Source of the DNA: Bacillota bacterium
GTDB lineage: Bacteria > Bacillota > Clostridia > Christensenellales > CAG-138
Assembly (NCBI GenBank): GCA_023426265.1
Contig: JAFABA010000175.1
Span: forward strand, 1 to 21,219
Direction: 5' to 3'
Length of the DNA: 21,219 nt
Every line of letters begins with the position of its first letter. Position 1 is the stretch's first letter. The notes under the pieces are model-generated. The model ran no database searches, was not told where the DNA came from, and saw nothing but the letters and a program-made list of their open reading frames with translations. Shown one piece after another: positions 7,672 to 14,279 of the stretch. A program made the position numbers and the translations under genes.

Positions 7672-8703
7672 TCAGGCCGCCTTGCGCATCGTTTTTCTGT
7701 TGTCAAGAACAACCGCCACGATGATGATCAGGCCTTTTACGACATACTGTAAATCCGGGCTGACGCCCACATAGATTAAACCATAGGAAATGATCTGGAA
7801 AATGATTACGCCTATCACAACGCCCGGAAGCGTTCCGGTCCCACCCTTCATCGACACGCCGCCGACAACGCAAGCGGCAATCGCATCCATCGCATAATCG
7901 GCGCCCATCGTACTGTTTGCGGAACCTGTCCGCCCGGCCTCCAGAACGCCGCCGAATGCATATAGCACGCCAGCAATGATATAGATGACGATCATTGTTC
8001 TCTTGATATTTACACCACAGACTATGGCTGCTTCACGGTTGCCGCCGATTGCAAACATATTCTTGCCGAGCGTTGTACGGTTCCAGATTACCCACATAAT
8101 CAATACGACGATCAGCGCGTAGACCATCAGGTAACTTAAACTGATACCGCCTATTTGAATTGTACCCTGGCAAAATTTGGAGTAAAATTTATCGAAGCCG
8201 GACAGAGGGTTCGAATTGCAGACGCTGTTAAAATACTGTAGGCAAAGGCCGTAGGAAATCAGCTGAATCCCCAGTGAGGCAATAAACGGCGCCACACCCC
8301 AATGTGCCACGATAAAGCCGTGCATGCCCGAAATGATTGCCAGAATCAACATGACCAGCACAAGCGGAACAATCAATGGAAGTGCCGGAATCGTTCCCGG
8401 GCTGAATACGCGCTGCGAGTAATCGATGCTTTGCAGAAGCGACGCCGCAATTACTGCCGCAAGTCCGACCTCGCGTCCCAGCGCCAGGTCCGTTCCGCCC
8501 AGAACAATGATTCCCGCTACGCCGCAGGCATAGATGATTTTGGTAGCGGATTGCGTCAGAATGGTTGTGAAGTTGCTTAACTTTACGAATGAAGGTTCTA
8601 TTAAAATGATTGTTAACAACAGAATGCCGATAATGAAGTAGAGCGCATTATCGTAGAGCATGTCTCCAATTTTTTCACGCCATTTCGCATTTGATTTTGC
8701 CAT
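7672..8703 (-). CDS. mglC: Mgl-type sugar ABC transporter permease
   Basis: Inner-membrane permease of the ribose/galactose (BPD_transp_2) class, 343 residues, with many hydrophobic segments. It follows E. coli MglC closely as I remember it: NFTTILTQSATKII, VAGIIVLGGTDLALGREVGLAAVIAASLLQS, WNRTTLGKNMFAIGGNREAA, GGVLEAGRTGSA, AMDAIAACVVGGVS and VVKGLIIIVAVVLD. An ATG at 8751 would overlap the ATPase gene by 23 bases. I chose ATG 8703 (MAKSNAKW) because AAAGGGG lies nine bases upstream and it leaves a 25-base spacer. It acts with the ATPase at 8729-10264 and the binding protein at 10385-11500. The symbol states family membership; the sugar imported may differ from galactose. Confidence 0.88.
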   Translation of the reverse strand: MAKSNAKWREKIGDMLYDNALYFIIGILLLTIILIEPSFVKLSNFTTILTQSATKIIYACGVAGIIVLGGTDLALGREVGLAAVIAASLLQSIDYSQRVFSPGTIPALPLIVPLVLVMLILAIISGMHGFIVAHWGVAPFIASLGIQLISYGLCLQYFNSVCNSNPLSGFDKFYSKFCQGTIQIGGISLSYLMVYALIVVLIMWVIWNRTTLGKNMFAIGGNREAAIVCGVNIKRTMIVIYIIAGVLYAFGGVLEAGRTGSANSTMGADYAMDAIAACVVGGVSMKGGTGTLPGVVIGVIIFQIISYGLIYVGVSPDLQYVVKGLIIIVAVVLDNRKTMRKAA

Positions 8704-8728
8704 GTCGTATACCCCTTTACTACAAGCT

Positions 8729-10264
8729 CTACACAAACCGTGTGGCGTCACGCATGATATTTTCCTGCGTTGCCAACTCCGACTGATTCCTTAAATCATA
8801 TTCCCCAACCAGGCGTCCACCGCTGAGCACCAGAATTCGGTCGCATATTCCCAGCAATTCAGGCATTTCTGACGAACAGACAATAATCCCCTTTTTTTGC
8901 TCTGCCAAATCAAAGATCAGCTGATAGATTTCATATTTGGCGCCAACGTCGATTCCTCTTGTCGGATCGTCCAGCAGAAAAATATCAGGGTTTCTCAGAA
9001 TCCATCGGCTGATGATCACCTTCTGCTGGTTGCCGCCCGAAAGCTTGCGGATCTTTGCCTTCGCATCGGGTGTCTTCGTCCGCATGACCTCAATCATCTT
9101 CTGGGTATTGGCTTCCATTTTCTTTTCCTGAAGCCAGCCCACTTTGTTCGTATAACTTTTGATATCTGCAATCACGGTATTGAACGTAATGCTAAGGTCG
9201 GGGTAGATCCCGTTGAGGCGGCGCTCCTCCGTGCAAAGGGCAAAGCCGTTGCGGATTGCCTCCTGCGCATTTTTGTTTCGGAGCGTTTTCCCTTTTAACA
9301 TGATTTCGCCGCTCTCACGGCTTCTGGCGCCATATACGGTTTCAAGCAGCTCCGTTCTCCCGGCGCCGAGCAGGCCGGCGATTCCCAATATTTCCCCCTC
9401 TCTTAAATCAAAAGAAATATCGTGTATATGGTGCTTTGTGTCATTCAGGTTTCGTACGCTGAAAATCTTGTCGCCGATTGTGCTGGTTTTTTCCGGGAAA
9501 CGGTTTGTAAGCTCCCTGCCCACCATGCGTTTAATGGCAATATCAACGTTAATATTGCACGCGGGGTCCGTGCTGATCATTTCGCCATCTCGCATGACGG
9601 TAATATCGTCCGCGATTTGGAAGATTTCCTCCATTTTATGTGAAATATAAATGATACCTTTCCCTTGGGCTTTCAAACCTTGAATGATTTTTACAAGGAT
9701 TTCAACTTCCGCTTTATTCAAGGAGGAGGTGGGTTCATCCAGCGCGATGATATCGCAGCTGTAGGAAACGGCTTTTGCGATATCTACCATTTGCCGTTTT
9801 GAGACCGTTAAGGTGGACAGCTTTTCCTTTGGATCGATGATGACTTCGCCTCCGAGGCTGCCGAGCACTTTTTTTGTATCATCGTACATTTTTTTTATGT
9901 CAACCAGGCCGTATTTGACCGGAAAACGGCCCAGCCATACGTTTTCCATCACGTTTCGATTTGGGACCTGTTCCAGTTCCTGATGTACCATTGAAATCCC
10001 GTTTATCAGTGCATCATGAGGGGTTTGGAAGTTGACTTTTTTGCCTCTGAGAAAAATCTCTCCTTCGTCCTTATGGTAGATACCGAACAAGCATTTCATC
10101 AAAGTGGATTTGCCCGCGCCGTTCTCACCCAGCAGAGCATGCACCGTACCGGGACGAACGCAGAAATCAACCTTATTCAGCGCCTTTACACCCGAGAACT
10201 CCTTGCTGATCCCCCGCATCTCAAGCAGGTAAGCCGGTTTTTCCGTCTGAATAGTCATATTCAT
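8729..10264 (-). CDS. mglA: Mgl/Rbs-type sugar ABC transporter ATP-binding protein with two nucleotide-binding domains
   Basis: Fused double ATPase of 511 residues that powers sugar import with the MglC-like permease. Domain 1 has Walker A GENGAGKST, a degenerate signature (LSTLTVSKRQMVDIAKA, where LSGGQ is usual) and Walker B IIALDEPTSSL. Domain 2 has a Walker A lacking the lysine (GLLGAGRTE), an intact signature LSGGNQQKV and Walker B FLLDDPTRGIDVGAK with Asp in the usual Glu place. This split pattern is normal for the MglA/RbsA family, where the two sites are not equivalent. RMVGRELTNRFP in the linker is MglA-like. The start at 10264 has AAGGGAAG upstream; the ATG two codons later is an alternative. 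A hairpin attenuator separates it from the binding-protein gene. Confidence 0.92.
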   Translation of the reverse strand: MNMTIQTEKPAYLLEMRGISKEFSGVKALNKVDFCVRPGTVHALLGENGAGKSTLMKCLFGIYHKDEGEIFLRGKKVNFQTPHDALINGISMVHQELEQVPNRNVMENVWLGRFPVKYGLVDIKKMYDDTKKVLGSLGGEVIIDPKEKLSTLTVSKRQMVDIAKAVSYSCDIIALDEPTSSLNKAEVEILVKIIQGLKAQGKGIIYISHKMEEIFQIADDITVMRDGEMISTDPACNINVDIAIKRMVGRELTNRFPEKTSTIGDKIFSVRNLNDTKHHIHDISFDLREGEILGIAGLLGAGRTELLETVYGARSRESGEIMLKGKTLRNKNAQEAIRNGFALCTEERRLNGIYPDLSITFNTVIADIKSYTNKVGWLQEKKMEANTQKMIEVMRTKTPDAKAKIRKLSGGNQQKVIISRWILRNPDIFLLDDPTRGIDVGAKYEIYQLIFDLAEQKKGIIVCSSEMPELLGICDRILVLSGGRLVGEYDLRNQSELATQENIMRDATRFV

Positions 10265-10296
10265 CGCCTGTTCTTCCCTTTTTTGATGGTGTCAGG

Positions 10297-10346
10297 AAAA
10301 AAGAGCGCTTTTAGAACCGCAGGAACCGCTGTTTAAAAGCGCTCTT
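10297..10346 (-). terminator. Intercistronic terminator-like attenuator between mglB-like and mglA-like genes
   Basis: A 13-base perfect stem (TAAAAGCGCTCTT at 10334-10346 pairs with 10301-10313) with a 20-base loop. On the minus strand it is followed directly by six T residues (A run at 10297-10302). This is a good intrinsic terminator placed inside the operon, where partial read-through would make much more binding protein than ATPase and permease. It may also protect the mglB-like 3' end from degradation. No second promoter is obvious between it and the ATPase start. Confidence 0.75.
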
Positions 10347-10384
10347 CCAATTCCGGCAAACGATGCCTTAACGTCAGGATTTGG

Positions 10385-11500
10385 CTATAAGCAGGCGCTG
10401 AAGTCTTCTTTTGCGATGCCCAGGTTGTTGAGGCGGATCCCGACGTCATCAATACGGATATCTTTCTTGAACTCTCCCCAGGCAAGCTTTGTTCCATCAA
10501 GCGGGTCTTTGCTATTGCAGATGTTCACCGACATGTCGATGATCGCCATGGCCTCTCTATAGGGGGAAGTCAGCACCGTGCCGGTCATATAGCCGTCCTC
10601 AATCAGTTCCCAAACATCAGGAATGCCATTAATGCCATACACATAGGGGGCCTTATCTCCGGAAAATACGCCGGCTGTCTTCAAGGATTCAATTGCGCCC
10701 ATCGCCATCGTATCGTTGTTGACCAGGACTGCCTCTATCTTATCGCCGTATTTGACATTCCAGGTATCCATGATGTCCTTGCCCTTGTCGGAAGACCAGT
10801 TGCCGTCCTGGTTGTCCAGCTCGAAGGTCTTCATAGTGCCGTCCTGGTTCCAGCCTTCAAAGAGATCGCGGATGGCGGCGCACCGGAAGATCGCGTTCTG
10901 CTGAGCAACGTTTCCCTGCAGGAGCACATACTGGAGGATGCCGTCCCCGTTTTTATCCATCTTCTGCTGGTCTTTTTTCCAGTCCTCATATACCATCTGT
11001 GCCTGTACAGCGCCGGGGTCGGACCAGTCAAGACCGACATAGTACGATTTATCATACTGATCCAGAACGCCGCCGACCAAGTCGGGAGCGCGGTCGGCAT
11101 AAATGACCGGAATGCCTTTTTCCTTGCACATGGCGCTTATGGTCGCGCCTGCGCCGGAGTCAACCGGGTTTACTACAATCAGATCGTACTTGTCCTTAGC
11201 CAGAGCCGCTGCGATGCCATCCGTTTGGGTAGCTTGGTCGCTCTTCCCATCAAAGGACTCCACGATTACGTTCTTTTCCTTCCCGTAGGCTTCCATGCCT
11301 TTTCGGATATACGTCGTAAAAGTATTGGAGTTCTCAAACATAAAAAATGCGATGTTCAGCTCTTTCCCTGCTGATGCCGCAGGCTGGGGCTTTTCCCCAG
11401 CAGCTGTTTCCGGGCTGACGGCTGGGGGTGGGGTGGTAGCACATGCAGCCAGGCTTAACAGCATTGTTACCACCAGGATTGCGCAGACGATCTTTTTCAT
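10385..11500 (-). CDS. mglB: MglB-like periplasmic-type sugar-binding lipoprotein with calcium loop
   Basis: Substrate-binding lipoprotein of the Mgl-type importer, 371 residues. The signal peptide ends in the lipobox L-A-A-C with Cys20 as lipidation site, followed by a Pro/Ala linker to about residue 46. Aligned by eye with E. coli galactose-binding protein, the EF-hand-like calcium loop is kept (Asp182, Asn184, Asp186, Gln190, with Glu256 as the distant ligand). So are both aromatic clamps (Phe61, Trp235), Asn111, Arg206 and the NND of strand 261-263. Several polar sugar contacts differ: Asp14, His152, Asp154, Asp236 and Asn256 of the E. coli protein become Asn59, Gln200, Asn202, Asn291 and Thr311. 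The fold and family are clear but the ligand is probably not galactose or glucose. The start has GGGAAG upstream, and only six bases separate it from the regulator gene. Confidence 0.9.
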   Translation of the reverse strand: MKKIVCAILVVTMLLSLAACATTPPPAVSPETAAGEKPQPAASAGKELNIAFFMFENSNTFTTYIRKGMEAYGKEKNVIVESFDGKSDQATQTDGIAAALAKDKYDLIVVNPVDSGAGATISAMCKEKGIPVIYADRAPDLVGGVLDQYDKSYYVGLDWSDPGAVQAQMVYEDWKKDQQKMDKNGDGILQYVLLQGNVAQQNAIFRCAAIRDLFEGWNQDGTMKTFELDNQDGNWSSDKGKDIMDTWNVKYGDKIEAVLVNNDTMAMGAIESLKTAGVFSGDKAPYVYGINGIPDVWELIEDGYMTGTVLTSPYREAMAIIDMSVNICNSKDPLDGTKLAWGEFKKDIRIDDVGIRLNNLGIAKEDFSACL

Positions 11501-11506
11501 TCGTTT

Positions 11507-12217
11507 CTACTTCCCTTCTGTTTTTAATTCTCTGTTTGAATTTGCCATGTATTCCCGGACCCTTGATATGACCAATTCAACATGTTTGTCCATAAAAAAC
11601 GCGGCTTCATCGGGCTTGTGGTCGATAATGCATCGAAGCACCATATCATGATAAAACGTGCTGTCGATATCCTCGCCCTGAAAAATCAGGAAATTCTGCA
11701 TTTCCTGCAAGATCATGCTCCGGATAATCTCCATCATTTTTTCGAACATTTTGTTATGCGATGCCACTGCGATCGAGTAATGGAAATCCGTATTGGCGGA
11801 TGCAAACTGCTCCATATTGTTGAGGCTATCTTTGCAGTTGATCATCAGCGTTTTTAGACGTTCGATATCTTCAGGGGTCGCCCTTTCAGCTGCCAGCCTC
11901 GTAGCTTCTACCTCAATCCCTTTTCTGAAATACATAATTTCCAGCAGATCTGAATTATGCGTCAGTACTGCAGGAACAAGAAAATTTAAGTGCACGTTGC
12001 TGTCCAGCTCTCTGACGCACGTACCGCCGCCTTGGCGGGTTTCCGTAACCCCCAAAACATCAAGCTTATTCAGTGCGGCTCTCAACGTGTTCCTGCTGAC
12101 TTCAAATAATTCACATAATGTCATTTCGGAGGGAAGCTTATCGCCCGGTTTCAGCTTTGTTTCAATGATGAGGTTTATTAAACGGTCGTATGTCTGTTCT
12201 ACCAGTGCAGAAGCCAT
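11507..12217 (-). CDS. GntR-family (FadR subfamily) transcriptional regulator
   Basis: Ligand-responsive DNA-binding protein, 236 residues. The N-terminal winged helix-turn-helix (residues 3-70) has the GntR signature KLKPGDKLPSEMTLCELFEVSRNTLRAAL and the wing RQGGGTCV. The C-terminal all-helical FCD domain shows DFHYSIAVASHN, YHDMV and MDKHVEL; His146, His190 and His212 are likely metal ligands, while the Asp normally four residues before the first His is Asn142. I chose ATG 12217 (MASALVE) because AAGGAG lies just upstream; the ATG at 12235 begins inside or before that ribosome binding site. It is the first gene of the transporter-enzyme operon, so it should control its own synthesis. The four TTGTAG-type repeats at 12280-12525 are its probable operators, and the sugar or a breakdown product is its likely effector. 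Confidence 0.92.
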   Translation of the reverse strand: MASALVEQTYDRLINLIIETKLKPGDKLPSEMTLCELFEVSRNTLRAALNKLDVLGVTETRQGGGTCVRELDSNVHLNFLVPAVLTHNSDLLEIMYFRKGIEVEATRLAAERATPEDIERLKTLMINCKDSLNNMEQFASANTDFHYSIAVASHNKMFEKMMEIIRSMILQEMQNFLIFQGEDIDSTFYHDMVLRCIIDHKPDEAAFFMDKHVELVISRVREYMANSNRELKTEGK

Positions 12218-12279
12218 TATTTTCTCCTTCCTCACATAATCGTGAGGTATTGTTATGCGATTTGTGTAAACTGAAGTGG

Positions 12280-12290
12280 TTGTAGTATGA
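12280..12290 (+). promoter_or_regulatory. Operator site 1 for the GntR regulator
   Basis: TTGTAGTATGA, the weaker right half of the TTGTAGWAYRA consensus shared by four sites in this intergenic region. It lies in the early transcribed region of the minus-strand operon. Confidence 0.55.
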
Positions 12291-12307
12291 ATTTCAAATT
12301 TATAAAG

Positions 12308-12318
12308 TCATTCTACAA
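12308..12318 (-). promoter_or_regulatory. Operator site 2 for the GntR regulator
   Basis: TTGTAGAATGA read on the minus strand, in inverted orientation to site 1 and 28 bases from it. It covers the predicted transcription start of the minus-strand promoter, a position suited to repression. Confidence 0.58.
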
Positions 12319-12349
12319 GTTATAGTAACAGTTTTTCTTACATTGTCAA
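12319..12349 (-). promoter_or_regulatory. Promoter of the regulator-transporter-enzyme operon
   Basis: On the minus strand, a perfect -35 TTGACA (12349-12344) is followed by ACTATA after 17 bases or TATAAC after 19 bases, so transcription should begin near 12310. Operator site 2 abuts the -10, and the regulator ATG lies about 95 bases downstream. Confidence 0.6.
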
Positions 12350-12433
12350 TACGTGATTTATATTTTTCGACAAGTTTTTGCGCATATTTATTAAAAAAAC
12401 GTACTTAAAACATTGAAATTAATTGGTTTTGTC

Positions 12434-12462
12434 TTGACTATGAAGGAATGTTGCGATATATT
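12434..12462 (+). promoter_or_regulatory. Promoter of the Dabb-domain gene
   Basis: TTGACT at 12434-12439 and TATATT at 12457-12462, separated by the ideal 17 bases. Transcription should start near 12469, just before operator site 3. It is back-to-back with the minus-strand promoter, with about 84 bases between the two -35 boxes. Confidence 0.68.
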
Positions 12463-12474
12463 TTTATAAGAATG

Positions 12475-12485
12475 TTGTAGTACAA
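12475..12485 (+). promoter_or_regulatory. Operator site 3 for the GntR regulator (perfect palindrome)
   Basis: TTGTAGTACAA, a perfect 11-base palindrome and the best copy of the repeated motif. It lies immediately downstream of the plus-strand promoter, where a bound dimer would block initiation or escape. Confidence 0.65.
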
Positions 12486-12514
12486 TTTTTAAAAAAAAGC
12501 AATTTATTTAAATG

Positions 12515-12525
12515 TTGTTCTACAA
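12515..12525 (-). promoter_or_regulatory. Operator site 4 for the GntR regulator
   Basis: TTGTTCTACAA on the plus strand, TTGTAGAACAA on the minus strand; a TTGT-N3-ACAA palindrome 40 bases from site 3. It shares flanks with site 3 (AATG before, TT or TA after), which suggests an extended recognition site. Confidence 0.62.
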
Positions 12526-12567
12526 TTAGGATCTAGATCAGTTTGAGAAAAAAGATAGGGGCTCGCA

Positions 12568-12867
12568 ATGATCAAGCATATCGTTATTTGGAAAGTTAAC
12601 CGGAATGGAACGGAAGCGGATCGGCTTGAAACAACCCGCATTTTTCGCGAAAAAACCGCTTATTTGAAAAGCATCATACCGCAAATCAGGGCGGCTACGG
12701 TAGGGTATAATCTCAACAGCGAAGATGCTTTTCACGTATGTATCGATTCCATGTTTGAGTCAATGGAAGATTTGGATCAATACATCAATCATCCCGAGCA
12801 CTTAAAAGTACGAGAGTTTATGGATAGCGTATCCTACGACAAGGCTGTATTTGACTATGAATTTTAA
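12568..12867 (+). CDS. Dabb-family (stress-responsive A/B barrel) small protein
   Basis: Small cytoplasmic protein of 99 residues that fills the whole Dabb fold (PF07876), a dimeric ferredoxin-like alpha/beta barrel. Typical features are the opening MIKHIVIWKV, the central VGYNLNSEDAFHVCIDSMFESMEDLDQYINHPEHLKVREFM, where the F-ES-EDL-YI-HPEHLKV stretch is the family hallmark, and the closing AVFDYEF. Functions in the family are mostly unknown; some members are small ring-closing or aldol-cyclase-like enzymes and others occur beside sugar catabolic genes. The ribosome binding site AGGGG is six bases upstream of the ATG. It is transcribed divergently from the sugar operon and carries two operator copies, so it is very probably part of the same regulon. 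A terminator follows about 120 bases after the stop. Confidence 0.88.
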   Translation: MIKHIVIWKVNRNGTEADRLETTRIFREKTAYLKSIIPQIRAATVGYNLNSEDAFHVCIDSMFESMEDLDQYINHPEHLKVREFMDSVSYDKAVFDYEF

Positions 12868-12986
12868 GAAAAAGTTAAAGTAACTTCAAATGTGTCCATG
12901 AATGAATTCGGTTTATAACGTTGGCATGTCAGAAAATTTATATCCGAAACTTACTAGGGGTCAATCTATTGCGGAAATTGGCATAA

Positions 12987-13010
12987 AAAATCGCTCTCTA
13001 GAGCGATTTT
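12987..13010. terminator. Bidirectional intrinsic terminator after the Dabb gene
   Basis: An 11-base stem AAAATCGCTCT/AGAGCGATTTT around a CT centre, with A's on the left and T's on the right. It suits termination on the plus strand after the Dabb gene and would also work for minus-strand transcripts. Confidence 0.75.
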
Positions 13011-13081
13011 GCAATTAAACCCGGCAAAGAATCTAAGTATCATGCCACGTTTAGCTATTTGGGAGTCCAGCGCTGCAGGTT

Positions 13082-13154
13082 GACGATGTTTCCTGTTATT
13101 CATAAACAGGGGACAAGCCCGAAAGAATATGAGCATACGAGCCTGCTCTCCTAA
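13082..13154 (+). pseudogene. Possible C-terminal remnant of an AraC-family regulator
   Basis: About 70 bases that read DDVSCYS in one frame (13082 onwards) and then KQGTSPKEYEHTSLLS-stop in another (ending 13154). Together these resemble the last helix-turn-helix of AraC regulators (GFDDVSYF...KQTGTSPKEYR) with a small deletion. The rest of the gene is absent, and a terminator follows 16 bases after the stop, as it would for a once-intact gene. The similarity is short and is judged by eye only. Confidence 0.35.
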
Positions 13155-13169
13155 ATTTGGAATTGATAG

Positions 13170-13197
13170 AAGGCCCTCGCTTTGTTGTGAGGGCCTT
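13170..13197 (+). terminator. Intrinsic terminator downstream of the AraC-like remnant
   Basis: A GC-rich nine-base stem AAGGCCCTC/GAGGGCCTT with a ten-base loop, followed by a short broken T run (TTCT). It is probably the old terminator of the gene whose end is seen just upstream. Confidence 0.6.
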
Positions 13198-13604
13198 TCT
13201 ACCAGTAATAGAGATAGGACCGCTAGGCATTTTCCCCTATGGGTTTGTTATTTCAAAGCCACCGCCAAGGATGCAGAGAAACCCAAAGATGTTTGAAAAA
13301 AAGTAGTGAAGAGTCAGCGGGATTTTAATGGAGGGGATACTAATGGGAAAGAGCCGCAGCTAAGCATGCTGTCCATAAAAATATTGCGGAAATATGCGAT
13401 ACGATATTCAGCGGGCCCAAAATGTACGATGCCTTAGGCCAGCCGGTGCCATATAAGCTGACATTCATGATATGTCTGGCTCTCGGTGCAGCTGCTTGTT
13501 GTGCTTTACTGAATGCTTTAAAATCTTCACACCCCCTTCATGGACTGCGCATGACCGGTATTGTATGATGGGCATAGTAAACTGCATTCGATAGGATATT
13601 TGCT
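13198..13604. other. Gene-free leader before the second two-component system
   Basis: No convincing gene. An open frame on the plus strand from 13344 to 13568, with its only ATG at 13422, would give a 48-residue peptide containing a hydrophobic stretch (LTFMICLALGAAACCALLNAL). It lacks a good ribosome binding site and overlaps the likely promoter of the response regulator, so it looks like coding debris of unknown origin. The last 80 bases hold that promoter. Confidence 0.35.
13526..13569 (+). promoter_or_regulatory. Candidate promoter of the response regulator-kinase operon, with TTCA direct repeat
   Basis: TGGACT at 13541-13546 and TATGAT at 13564-13569 are 17 bases apart. Just upstream, TTCACA-N5-TTCATG (13526-13542) is a two-mismatch version of the TTCATA-N5-TTCATA repeat found before the ABC operon at 16043-16059, which suggests autoregulation. 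Its distance to the -10 differs from that at the ABC promoter, so this is tentative. Confidence 0.4.
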
Positions 13605-14279
13605 ATGGGAAGTACGATACTTGTAGTTGAGGACGATTTGAATATAAACGAAACCGTCTCAGAATACTTAAAAGAGGCCGGTTTTTTCGTTGTATCCTCG
13701 GTTGACGGAACAAAGGCTGAGGAGATTATTCAATCGAATTTTGACGTCGACTTATTCATTTTGGATATCATGCTTCCGGGCCGCAGCGGATTAGAGCTTC
13801 TGAAATTCATTCGAAACATGGATGAGCAAAAAGAGAAGCCCGTCATGATGCTGACCGCCATCGGGGACGAAATGACGCAGTTATTGAGCTTTGACAGTTT
13901 GGCGGATGACTATGTCACAAAGCCTTTCTCGCCCAATGTTCTGGTCAAAAGAGTGAACACATTGCTGCGCCGCAGCAGGCATACAGCGAGAATCATGCAG
14001 TGCGGCAACCTGGTGATTGATTTGGATGGATATGAAGTGCTCGAATCCGGGCACAGGGTCAATCTTACGCTGCGCGAATTTGAGTTGCTTAATGTATTGA
14101 TGTCTAACGCCGGCAAAGTGCTAAGCCGGCAACAGCTTTTGAACCATGCGTGGGGGTACGACTATTTTGGCGATGACCGAATCGTGGATGTTCACATTAA
14201 GAACCTGAGAAAAAAGCTGAACAGCAACGTCATTGCTACCATCAAAGGCGTTGGCTATAAGCTGGAAGGGGGTGTCTGA
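13605..14279 (+). CDS. OmpR/PhoB-family response regulator
   Basis: Response regulator of 224 residues that should activate or repress the ABC operon downstream. The receiver domain has the acidic pair Asp10-Asp11 (VVEDD), phospho-acceptor Asp54 (FILDIMLPG), Thr84 (MLTAIGDE) and Lys106 (VTKPF). The OmpR-type winged helix follows from about residue 128 (NLTLREFELLNVLMSN, LSRQQLLNHAWGYDYFGDDRIVDVHIKNLRKKL, IATIKGVGYKLE). The TGA is immediately followed by the kinase ATG with no gap, so the pair is coupled. A modest AGGA lies upstream of the start. OmpR-type proteins bind direct repeats with an 11-base period, and exactly such a repeat lies before the solute-binding protein gene at 16110, the most likely target. 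Confidence 0.95.
   Translation: MGSTILVVEDDLNINETVSEYLKEAGFFVVSSVDGTKAEEIIQSNFDVDLFILDIMLPGRSGLELLKFIRNMDEQKEKPVMMLTAIGDEMTQLLSFDSLADDYVTKPFSPNVLVKRVNTLLRRSRHTARIMQCGNLVIDLDGYEVLESGHRVNLTLREFELLNVLMSNAGKVLSRQQLLNHAWGYDYFGDDRIVDVHIKNLRKKLNSNVIATIKGVGYKLEGGV

Noticed and set aside
13422..13568. A 48-residue plus-strand frame with a hydrophobic segment, as a possible small membrane protein.
   Set aside because: There is no ribosome binding site before its ATG, the frame is open upstream without another start, and it overlaps the likely -10 of the response regulator promoter. It is kept only as debris in the region entry.
12868..13604. A CRISPR array or other tandem-repeat locus in the long gene-free gap.
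   Set aside because: No regularly spaced repeats were seen; the only repeated structures are two single hairpin terminators and the short TTCA direct repeat.
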